From positions 1,426,001-1,490,000 of the forward strand of contig CAVSKK010000001.1 of the NCBI GenBank assembly GCA_963728535.1: a DNA stretch of 64,000 bases, read 5' to 3'. The translations under genes and the position numbers were made by a program. Origin of the DNA: VAXT01 sp963728535 (GTDB lineage Bacteria; Actinomycetota; Thermoleophilia; Gaiellales; Gaiellaceae). Below are positions 45,719 through 52,000 of this stretch, piece by piece (position 1 is the first letter of the stretch; each line of letters starts with the position of its first letter). Below the pieces are notes generated by a model, which had not been told where the DNA came from, did not search any database, and saw only the letters and a list, made by a program, of their open reading frames with translations.

Positions 45719-46207
45719 ATGCGAGCGCTTCTGGTCGCCTCGGCGGCCCTGCTCCTCACCGCGGGCGCAGCCGCCGCACCGCCGAGGGCCGGCATCGTGG
45801 TGCCGGGCAAGACCCTCGGTGGGCTTTCTCTGGGAGCGACGCGCGCGCAGGTGCGCGCTACGTGGGGATCGCGCTTTGGTGTCTGCCGCGACTGCCGACA
45901 GCAGACCTGGTACTTCAACCTGCGCCGATTCGAGCCCCAGGGAGCAGGCGTGGCGTTCCGGCGAGGTCGGGTGGTCGCGCTCTTCACCGTGTGGAGCCCG
46001 CGAGGCTGGCGCACCGACCGTGGGTTGCGGATCGGCGACCCGGCAGCTCGAGTCGCGGGGCTCTACGGCCCGTTGCTGCGCACGAACTGCGGGACCTACG
46101 CCGTGCTGAAGCTCCGCAGCGGGCGCACCGCGACATCGTTCTACGTCGTCGACGAGCAGGTCTGGGGTTTCGGGCTCAGCCGTTTGGCCGAGCCGACTTG
46201 CCGCTGA
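45719..46207 (+). CDS. Secreted hypothetical protein
   Basis: 162 residues with a signal peptide (MRALLVASAALLLTAGAAA). The mature part repeats a beta-type motif twice: GKTLGGLSLGATRAQVRATWG and DRGLRIGDPAARVAGLYGP, each followed by a strand-rich stretch. This resembles the SmpA/OmlA- or BLIP-like fold, in which small exported proteins carry two such units. Four cysteines (CRDC, NCG and the penultimate C) may form disulfides. Family not certain. The last 32 bp overlap the HAD gene. Confidence 0.7.
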   Translation: MRALLVASAALLLTAGAAAAPPRAGIVVPGKTLGGLSLGATRAQVRATWGSRFGVCRDCRQQTWYFNLRRFEPQGAGVAFRRGRVVALFTVWSPRGWRTDRGLRIGDPAARVAGLYGPLLRTNCGTYAVLKLRSGRTATSFYVVDEQVWGFGLSRLAEPTCR

Positions 46208-46877
46208 GGCCGAGCGCCGCCGGCAGCGCGCGGAGGTCGGGGAGACGGTCGTCGACCTCCGGGAAGCGGTAGTCGCGGTCGACGAGGAACGCACGCATCC
46301 CCAGCGCGCGGGCGCCCTCGATGTCGTCCTCGGGCGAGTCGCCCACCATCGCCGCCTCCTCCGCGGAGACCCCGAGCTCGTCGAGCGCCGCCTGGAAGAT
46401 CGTCGGATGCGGCTTCGTCTTGCCGTGCGTCGCGGAGCCGAGGGCCACGTCGACGTCGAGCGCATGGTGGGCGACGAAGGCAGCGAGGTCGCGTCCCGTA
46501 TTGGACACGAGCCCAATCTTCAGGCCGTGCGCACGGAGCTCCGCCAACACGGGCAGCGTGTCCTCGAAGAGGTCGAAGTTCGCCGCCTCCTCCCAGCCGC
46601 GGGTCATCTCGACCGCGCACTCGTAGGCGCGGTCCGAGTCGCCGCCCATGCCCCGGATGATCCGCTCGGTGAAGAGCACCCACACCTCCTCGTCGTGGTC
46701 GAGCTCGGGATTCCGCTCGATCGTCTCGATTGCGGCAACGCGCGCCTCGGCGTAGAGCGCCGGGTCGAGCTCGAGCCCGAACCGCCGTCCGAGCAGCTGG
46801 TAGCCGTCCGGGCCGAGGTCGGGCCCCGGCTTGACGAGCGTGAAGTCGACGTCGAAGAGAACCGCTTTGAGGGCCAT
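46176..46877 (-). CDS. HAD family hydrolase
   Basis: 233 residues from ATG 46877. HAD motif I LFDVDFTLV (Asp-x-Asp), motif II LVSNTGRD near 121, motif III Lys in KTKPHPTIF near 153, motif IV VGDSPEDDIEGARALGM near 176. A helical cap (about 20-100) marks subclass I, phosphoglycolate-phosphatase-like. Small-molecule phosphatase; substrate unknown. Its ATG shares one base with the stop of the kinase gene upstream (TGATG). Confidence 0.87.
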   Translation of the reverse strand: MALKAVLFDVDFTLVKPGPDLGPDGYQLLGRRFGLELDPALYAEARVAAIETIERNPELDHDEEVWVLFTERIIRGMGGDSDRAYECAVEMTRGWEEAANFDLFEDTLPVLAELRAHGLKIGLVSNTGRDLAAFVAHHALDVDVALGSATHGKTKPHPTIFQAALDELGVSAEEAAMVGDSPEDDIEGARALGMRAFLVDRDYRFPEVDDRLPDLRALPAALGLSGKSARPNG

Positions 46878-47698
46878 CAGCCTGCTTGTAGCAGCCAGCG
46901 CGCGGTCTCGACGTGCCTCGACTGAAACTCGCCGCCCGCGCTCCACGCAATTGTTTGACCTAGAGCCCAGCCGCGGGCCCGCTCGCGGTCGAGGCCCAGC
47001 TCCGAGCTCAGCCGGTCCAGCCGCCCGACGACGGCGCGTCTGCTGTGACCGAGCTCGAAGGAGCGGATGATCGGCGCGAGACTGAACTCACGCTCGCCGG
47101 CGAGTGGCTTCGGGTCGATGACGAGCCACGGCTCGCGCTCGGCGGCGAGCACGTTGTCGGCGTGCAGATCCTGGTGGATCAGCACCTGCTCGCCCTGTGT
47201 CGGCGCCAGCTCCTCGAGCGCGGTCACGGCCGCATCGACGAGCTCCTCCTCGAACGGCCTTCCCGCCTTGTCCCAGTCAGCCCGGATGTAGCCGGCCCAC
47301 CAGGCGGCCTCGTCGGCGAGCGATCCGAACGGGGGCCTGGCTGGTTTCCAGAGCCGGGGCAGGAGCCCGATCATGACTTCGAGCCCAGCGTCAGCGTCGA
47401 GCTCGCGGAGATACGTGCCGGGCCGGCAACGCTCGAGCAGCAGGGCATGGCGCTCCGCATCCTGAGCGAGCAGGCGCACTGCTCCGTCGCCGTCCCAGCG
47501 CTCGAGCGCAGCAGCCTCGTGCTCGCTCTCGCGGTGCGGCCACTGGATCTTCAGCACCGCGTCGCCTGCCGGCAGAACGAGCGAGACGTTCCCGTCGGCA
47601 AACGGCTCCTCGAGGTCGAGATCCCACAGCTCCGCGCACTCCGCGACGAGCCGGGGAAGCCGCGCCTTCCAGGATCCGTCTACGCCGGGGTCGGCCAG
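46877..47698 (-). CDS. APH(6)/hydroxyurea-kinase-like phosphotransferase, probable CTG start
   Basis: 273 residues if translation begins at CTG 47698; the first GTG (47557) would remove 47 residues that read like genuine family sequence (RLVAECAELWDLDLEEPFAD then NVSLVLPAGDAVLKIQW). An in-frame TGA lies four codons upstream of the CTG. The kinase loop is LIHQDLHADNVLA, the metal motif VIDPKPLAGEREFSLAP, and ALLLERCRPGTYLREL is also typical of APH(6) and hydroxyurea phosphotransferases. May modify an antibiotic or a native metabolite. Overlaps the nitrilase stop by 19 bp. Confidence 0.72.
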   Translation of the reverse strand: MADPGVDGSWKARLPRLVAECAELWDLDLEEPFADGNVSLVLPAGDAVLKIQWPHRESEHEAAALERWDGDGAVRLLAQDAERHALLLERCRPGTYLRELDADAGLEVMIGLLPRLWKPARPPFGSLADEAAWWAGYIRADWDKAGRPFEEELVDAAVTALEELAPTQGEQVLIHQDLHADNVLAAEREPWLVIDPKPLAGEREFSLAPIIRSFELGHSRRAVVGRLDRLSSELGLDRERARGWALGQTIAWSAGGEFQSRHVETARWLLQAG

Positions 47699-48516
47699 CG
47701 GTACGCCTCAGGGCGTCGCTGCGAGAGCGACGGGAGCCGGCGGCGCACCTCGTCGAGCCAGGCGCGGTCCAGCTCGGCGGAGATCACCGTCTCCTCGTCG
47801 GGCGCCTGCGCGAGCACCGTCCCCCAGGGATCGACGATCAGCGATCGCCCGTAGCTCGGGCGACCGATGCCCGTCTCGCCCACCTGAGCCGGCGCGGCGA
47901 CGTAGAAGCCGTTCTCGACAGCGCGGGCCCTCAGCAGGAGGTGCCAGTGGTCCTTGCCCGTGTAGAGCGTGAAATGGGCGGGGACCGTCGCGAGCAGAGC
48001 CCCCTCGAGCGCGAGCACTCGATAGAGCTCCGGGAAGCGCAGGTCGTAGCAGATCGTCAACCCAACGGGCCAGCCTTCGATCTCGGCGACGACCGGCTCC
48101 TCGCCATGCTCCTCCGCCTCCGACTCGCGGTACGTGAGACCGCCGACCTCGACGTCGAACAGGTGGATCTTGCGGTAGGTCGCGACGAGCTCGCCTTCCG
48201 GGTCGAAGACGAGGCAGGTGTTAGAGAGCTTGTCGCGCCCCTCGCGGCGCTCGGTGATCGAGCCGCCGACGAGCGTGACGCCGTGCGTCTTCGCCCAGCT
48301 TCGCATGGCCACGACGGACACGCCGTCGTCGATTGCTTCAGCGGTGTCGTGGAGGAGCGCCGGCGGGCCGATTACGTTCCATTTCTCCGGCAGGGCGACG
48401 ATGTCGGCACCGGTCGCCGCCGCTTGCGTGACGAGCATTTCCGTCTTTTCGAGGTTCGCGTCCTTGTCTTGCCCACTTGTCAGCTGCACACAGGCAACTC
48501 GGATCCGATCGGCCAT
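47680..48516 (-). CDS. Carbon-nitrogen hydrolase (nitrilase superfamily amidase)
   Basis: 278 residues. The Glu-Lys-Cys triad is visible: Glu in ADIVALPEKWN near 44, Lys in YRKIHLFDVEV near 114, Cys in GLTICYDLRFPELYR near 152. Length and the KIHLFD and CYDLRFPE phrases match the Nit1/Nit2-type omega-amidase or deaminated glutathione amidase branch. Cytoplasmic metabolite repair is likely. Divergent from tRNA-Pro. Confidence 0.88.
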   Translation of the reverse strand: MADRIRVACVQLTSGQDKDANLEKTEMLVTQAAATGADIVALPEKWNVIGPPALLHDTAEAIDDGVSVVAMRSWAKTHGVTLVGGSITERREGRDKLSNTCLVFDPEGELVATYRKIHLFDVEVGGLTYRESEAEEHGEEPVVAEIEGWPVGLTICYDLRFPELYRVLALEGALLATVPAHFTLYTGKDHWHLLLRARAVENGFYVAAPAQVGETGIGRPSYGRSLIVDPWGTVLAQAPDEETVISAELDRAWLDEVRRRLPSLSQRRPEAYRWPTPA

Positions 48517-48563
48517 GCGAAGCAGGATAGCTTCAAAGATCTGGTCTAATCTGTGACCAATCT

Positions 48564-48637
48564 CGGGGTGTGGCGCAGCCTGGTAGCGCGCTCCGTTCGG
48601 GTCGGAGAGGTCCCCAGTTCAAATCTGGGCACCCCGA
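48564..48637 (+). tRNA. tRNA-Pro, anticodon CGG
   Basis: 74-nt cloverleaf: acceptor CGGGGTG pairs with CACCCCG plus discriminator A; D arm GCGC-AGCCTGGTA-GCGC; anticodon stem CTCCG/CGGAG with loop TTCGGGT, so anticodon CGG; T arm CCCAG-TTCAAAT-CTGGG. The 3' CCA is not encoded. Reads the CCG codon, which is heavily used here, including in the 103-proline tract. Confidence 0.95.
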
Positions 48638-48719
48638 TTGAAAGGCGGCACGACCTCAGCACAGTGCCGCCACATTTTTCGCTGTAGCGTTGCCTCCTCA
48701 GTCAACAGAGGAGGGACGC

Positions 48720-49073
48720 GTGAACGTCGTCACGCTGATTGGAAATCTCGCAACCGATGTCGAGCTCAAGGACGTCGGGGAGGACATGCAGGTCGCAACG
48801 TTCGTGCTGGCCGTCGACCGGCTCGGCAAGGATGAGGCGGACTTCTTCAAGGTCTCCACCTGGAACAAGCAGGCCGAGACGTGCGCCCGCTACCTGGCGA
48901 AGGGTCGGCGAGTCGCCCTGGATGGTCGGCTCAAGAGCAGCTCGTGGGAGGACTCGGACGGCAACAAGCGGAGCTCAGTTGAAGTGGTCGCGAACAGGGT
49001 GCAGTTCCTGTCTGGGCCTTCGGGGAAGGAGGAAGCTGCGGCGGACATCCCGTTCGAAACCGCACCCGCGTAG
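48720..49073 (+). CDS. ssb: Single-stranded DNA-binding protein
   Basis: 117 residues from GTG 48720, with GGAGGGA nearby upstream. OB-fold: VNVVTLIGNLATDVELKD, VATFVLAVDRLG, FFKVSTWNKQAETCARYLAKGRRVALDGRLKSSSW. It is short, with only about 15 residues after the OB domain. The interaction tip reads ADIPF but is followed by ETAPA, whereas the classical DDDIPF is the very C-terminus. Possibly a secondary SSB. Its TAG stop begins a TAGGAT box for the next gene. Confidence 0.87.
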   Translation: MNVVTLIGNLATDVELKDVGEDMQVATFVLAVDRLGKDEADFFKVSTWNKQAETCARYLAKGRRVALDGRLKSSSWEDSDGNKRSSVEVVANRVQFLSGPSGKEEAAADIPFETAPA

Positions 49074-49076
49074 GAT
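49071..49076 (+). promoter_or_regulatory. -10 box TAGGAT for the Nif3-like gene
   Basis: TAGGAT starts at the ssb stop codon and lies nine bases before GTG 49086, giving a leaderless or near-leaderless message. Confidence 0.4.
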
Positions 49077-49085
49077 CGTGCCTCC

Positions 49086-49829
49086 GTGGCCGCCCGTGAC
49101 GAGATCCTCGCGTACGCCGCCGAGCTCCTCGACCTCGACGCCTACCCGGACGGCGGTCCGATGGGGATGCAGGTCGCGGGCGCGCGCGAGGTCAAGCGAC
49201 TCGTTTGCGGAGTTTCGGCGTCGCTCGAGCTCTTCGAGCGAGCCGGTGCAGCGGGCGCCGAGATGGTGCTCGTCCACCACGGGCTGCTCTGGGATAGCGC
49301 ACCGCGGGTGATCGACGATGCCATGCGGCGGCGTCTGAAGGCGCTCATCGACCCGGAGATCACCCTCGCTGCCTACCACCTTGCGCTCGACGCGCATCCG
49401 GAGGTCGGGAACAACGCGCTGCTCGCCGGCGAGCTCGGCGTCGAGCCCGCGGATCGGTTCGCATCGATCGGGTTCGGCGGCCCGCTCACGACGCCCGCGA
49501 CCGTTGAGGAGTTCACGGTGCGGGTCCGCGAGGCTCTCGGCAGCGAGCCGTTGGTCTTTGCGCATGGCCCGGATCGAATCGAGCGCGCGGCGATCATCAC
49601 CGGCGGCGCGGGCCGATACGTGGCCGATGCCGCGCGCGAGGGCTATGACCTGTTCCTGACGGGTGAGCCCGAGGAGCCGACGCTGCATACGGCGCTGGAG
49701 CTCGGAATCCACTTCGTGGCCGGAGGCCATTACGCGACCGAGCGCATCGGGATTCAGGCGCTCACGCGCAGGTTGGCCGACGAGTTCAGCCTCGACTGGG
49801 AGTTCGTCGATCTGCCGAACCCGGTCTAG
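49086..49829 (+). CDS. Nif3-like dinuclear metal centre protein (GTP cyclohydrolase I type 2-like)
   Basis: 247 residues. Metal-binding residues typical of YbgI/NIF3 occur in order: MVLVHHGLLWD near 61, YHLALDAHPEVGNNALLA near 99, and the late HFVAGGHYATERIG near 213 with Glu. The LFLTGEPEEPTLHTALE segment matches the conserved core. Forms toroidal hexamers with a two-metal site; function is uncertain (often linked to cofactor or damage metabolism). Three genes in order (tRNA, ssb, this) do not suggest a pathway. Confidence 0.87.
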   Translation: MAARDEILAYAAELLDLDAYPDGGPMGMQVAGAREVKRLVCGVSASLELFERAGAAGAEMVLVHHGLLWDSAPRVIDDAMRRRLKALIDPEITLAAYHLALDAHPEVGNNALLAGELGVEPADRFASIGFGGPLTTPATVEEFTVRVREALGSEPLVFAHGPDRIERAAIITGGAGRYVADAAREGYDLFLTGEPEEPTLHTALELGIHFVAGGHYATERIGIQALTRRLADEFSLDWEFVDLPNPV

Positions 49830-49842
49830 CGAACGCAGCCCG

Positions 49843-49871
49843 TTGCGGTCATCCTCGGACCCGGCTAGAGT
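49843..49871 (+). promoter_or_regulatory. Strong promoter TTGCGG-17-TAGAGT
   Basis: TTGCGG (49843-49848), 17 bp, TAGAGT (49866-49871). Predicted start near 49878, one base before an ATG. The same TTGCGG-17-TAGGGT arrangement drives the NlpC/P60 gene at 55588. Confidence 0.7.
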
Positions 49872-49878
49872 GAAGTCA

Positions 49879-49908
49879 ATGGTTCTCTCTCAAGCGCGGG
49901 ATGTCTGA
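49879..49908 (+). CDS. Putative nine-residue leader peptide MVLSQARDV
   Basis: ATG GTT CTC TCT CAA GCG CGG GAT GTC TGA begins about one base after the predicted start point, so it would be translated as a leaderless ORF. Its last codons and stop fall inside a hairpin, CGCGGGA (49895-49901) with TCCCGCG (49910-49916). A ribosome on it would melt that hairpin. Very short, so this is a hypothesis rather than a firm gene. Confidence 0.35.
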   Translation: MVLSQARDV

Positions 49909-49937
49909 GTCCCGCGTGACATACAAGCCGGTAACCC

Positions 49938-49972
49938 AGCCCGATCGCGCCCTCGCGCCGTCGGGCTTTTTT
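49938..49972 (+). terminator. Intrinsic terminator closing a roughly 95-nt transcript
   Basis: AGCCCGA (49938-49944) pairs with TCGGGCT (49961-49967), followed by six T (49967-49972). It ends 23 bases before the next start codon and 66 bases after the promoter-proximal mini-ORF begins to fold. It either ends a small RNA or conditions readthrough into the gene at 49996. Confidence 0.8.
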
Positions 49973-49995
49973 GCGGACCTAGAAGGAGGAGCGGC

Positions 49996-50178
49996 ATGCC
50001 GAATCACCTGACGCCCGAGGAACTATCGAAGGAGATGGGGATCGATCGCCAGGAGGTGATCCGCGTCTGCATGCAGGAAGGCGTGCCCATCTACCAGGGC
50101 AAGATCGACAAGACGCTCTTCCAGGCTCAGCTCCAGGCGTTGGGCGAGCCACGCCCGCCGGAGGCGCTCGCCTCCTAG
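49996..50178 (+). CDS. Small HTH-like protein
   Basis: 60 residues. LTPEELSKEMGIDRQEVIRVCMQEGVPIYQGKIDKTLFQAQLQAL has the spacing of a helix-turn-helix (excisionase- or MerR-like small domain). A strong AGAAGGAGGAG Shine-Dalgarno lies six bases before the ATG. It follows a terminator that could attenuate its expression. Family conserved-looking but not named by me; DNA binding is inferred. Confidence 0.7.
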   Translation: MPNHLTPEELSKEMGIDRQEVIRVCMQEGVPIYQGKIDKTLFQAQLQALGEPRPPEALAS

Positions 50179-50263
50179 AAGGTCCAGCGTTCGGCTGGCT
50201 CGATGCAAGCCGAACTCACGTCGGGCGCACTCAGGTCGGGAGATAAGAGGTGCGCGTCCGAAA

Positions 50264-51061
50264 ATGAGCAATCAGCCCGGTACACCGACTGACAGCTCTG
50301 GCGAGCAAGAGCACCATGACGAGTGGTACGAGAAGGATGCCGAGCGGATCTTCAACTCCTGGCTCGTCCGCCTGGTCAATGAGCGTGTCGCCCGAGACTT
50401 CCTGCACCGAGCCGGGCTTGGCCCCGACAGTCGCGTTCTCGACCTGGGCTGCGGCGAGGGCCATATTGACTGCCTGCTGGCACCGTCAGTCGGGCAGCTC
50501 GTCGGCTATGACATCTCGCCGGTGGGGATCGAGCAAGCTCGGAAGAGAGCCAGCGACGCAGGGTTGAGCAACGTGAGCTTCGAGGTCGGTGACTTGAGCC
50601 GGCCCGAAGGGCTCGCGTATGCCGACGAGTTCGACGGTGTTTGCGCGTTCGGGTTCCTGCATCACCTCCCGCTTGGCGGCATCGCCGGGATCTTCGACCT
50701 GGCGCACCGGGCGCTTCGTCCGGACGGGGCCTTCTACTCCGTGGATCCCAATGCGCGTCGTCTGGTGCGGCACTTTTCCAGGCTCGTTCAGCGCAAATAC
50801 GACCACTACCACAGTCCTGATGAGCACGAACTGGAACCACAAGTCCTGGTTGGCCTGGCACTGGAAGCCGGTTTGGCTTCACCCCACGTGCGGGCATCCG
50901 ACTACTTCGCCAATCCGCTCGGCTGGATCCTGCCCGGTCTTCCAAGAGCCTTGGCCAGCCCCCTGGTCTGGTTGGACCACGGCCTTTCGGCACTGCCGGT
51001 AGTCAACCGGTACAGCTCGTCGTTCTCCCTGCTCGCCCGGAAGCCGGTCGCGGGCGTCTAG
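50264..51061 (+). CDS. Class I SAM-dependent methyltransferase
   Basis: 265 residues. Motif I SRVLDLGCGEGHID near 55, LVGYDISPVGIEQARKRA near 77, VSFEVGDLSRPEG near 103, FDGVCAFGFLHHLPLGGIAGIFDLAHRALRPDGAF near 124. The C-terminal part has hydrophobic stretches (NPLGWILPGLPRALASPLVWL). Codon use is noticeably less GC-biased than its neighbours, a possible sign of later acquisition. Substrate unknown. Converges on ku with a 25-bp gap. Confidence 0.8.
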   Translation: MSNQPGTPTDSSGEQEHHDEWYEKDAERIFNSWLVRLVNERVARDFLHRAGLGPDSRVLDLGCGEGHIDCLLAPSVGQLVGYDISPVGIEQARKRASDAGLSNVSFEVGDLSRPEGLAYADEFDGVCAFGFLHHLPLGGIAGIFDLAHRALRPDGAFYSVDPNARRLVRHFSRLVQRKYDHYHSPDEHELEPQVLVGLALEAGLASPHVRASDYFANPLGWILPGLPRALASPLVWLDHGLSALPVVNRYSSSFSLLARKPVAGV

Positions 51062-51086
51062 CGCACCAGTGGGGCCAGGCTAGGGC

Positions 51087-51950
51087 TCAGGCGCTCTTGC
51101 GAGCGGCGACGCGCTTTCTGGAACCGCTCTTGGTGGCTGCCTTTGTCTTCGCTGGGCCACCCTTGACCTCCTCGACGCTCCGCTTGAGCGCGTCCATGAG
51201 GTCGATGACAGGCGGCGTCTCCTCCACCGGCTCGGGCCTTGCGACCTCCTGCCCGGTGAGCTTCACCTCGAGCATCTGACGCAGGTTCTGCCGATACTCG
51301 CTCGTCAGCTCCTTCGGGTCGAACTCGCCGACGAGGCTCTCGATCACCTGGTGCGCGAGCGCAAGCTCGGCCTTCTTGACGTCGCTATCGCCGACGGCTT
51401 CCTCGATCTCGGCCTGCGAGTTCACGTCCTCGGCGAGGAACATCGTCTCGAGCGCGAGCGACTCACCCTTCGGGCGGATCAGGCAAAGATGCTCGGCGCC
51501 CTGGCGCACGAAGCGGCCCAGCGCTGCCTTGCCGGAGTCCTGCATGGCGCGAAGCAGCAGCACGTAAGGCCGCCGCGCTGCCGGCTCGCTCGCCGGCGCC
51601 AGGTAGTAGGTGCGGTCGAAATAGACGGGGTCGACCTCGGAGGCGTCCACGAAACGTGTGATCTGGATCGCCTTCGAGTCGTCGATCTGCATGATCGCCT
51701 CGAGATCGGCGTCCTCGACGAGCACGAACTCGCCCTTTGCGACCTCCCAGCCCTTCACGATCTCGTCTCGCTCGACCTCGCGTTCGTGCACCGTGCACCA
51801 GCGCTTCTGCTTGATCGGCGTCATGCAGTCGCGGTGCAGCTGGCGGAAGGACACATCCGACTGCCGGGCCGACGGCTTCGTCGCAAGCGCCAGCCCGACC
51901 GGGATGTTGACCAGGCCGAAGCTGATTGAACCGTTCCAGATAGTGCGCAC
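51087..51950 (-). CDS. ku: Ku protein (non-homologous end joining)
   Basis: 287 residues; GTG start. Bacterial Ku core: MRTIWNGSISFGLVNIPVGLALATK, CMTPIKQKRWC, VDPVYFDRTYYLAP and IRPKGESLALETMFLAEDV, then helical FDPKELTSEYRQNLRQMLEVKLTG. A Lys/Arg-rich tail TKAATKSGSRKRVAARKS may add DNA contacts. Homodimeric ring that binds double-strand ends and recruits LigD; no ligD is in the window. Divergent from the acyl-CoA synthetase, and the first 15 coding bases of the two genes form an inverted repeat. Confidence 0.95.
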   Translation of the reverse strand: MRTIWNGSISFGLVNIPVGLALATKPSARQSDVSFRQLHRDCMTPIKQKRWCTVHEREVERDEIVKGWEVAKGEFVLVEDADLEAIMQIDDSKAIQITRFVDASEVDPVYFDRTYYLAPASEPAARRPYVLLLRAMQDSGKAALGRFVRQGAEHLCLIRPKGESLALETMFLAEDVNSQAEIEEAVGDSDVKKAELALAHQVIESLVGEFDPKELTSEYRQNLRQMLEVKLTGQEVARPEPVEETPPVIDLMDALKRSVEEVKGGPAKTKAATKSGSRKRVAARKSA

Positions 51951-51988
51951 GGGGAGAACGAATTGTACTTGGACCGCCCGTTTCCTCC

Positions 51989-51994
51989 CATAAT
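51989..51994 (+). promoter_or_regulatory. -10 box CATAAT for a leaderless acyl-CoA synthetase
   Basis: CATAAT is followed by CCTCGG and then GTG 52001. The 50-bp ku/acyl-CoA synthetase spacer must hold both promoters. Confidence 0.4.
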
Positions 51995-52000
51995 CCTCGG

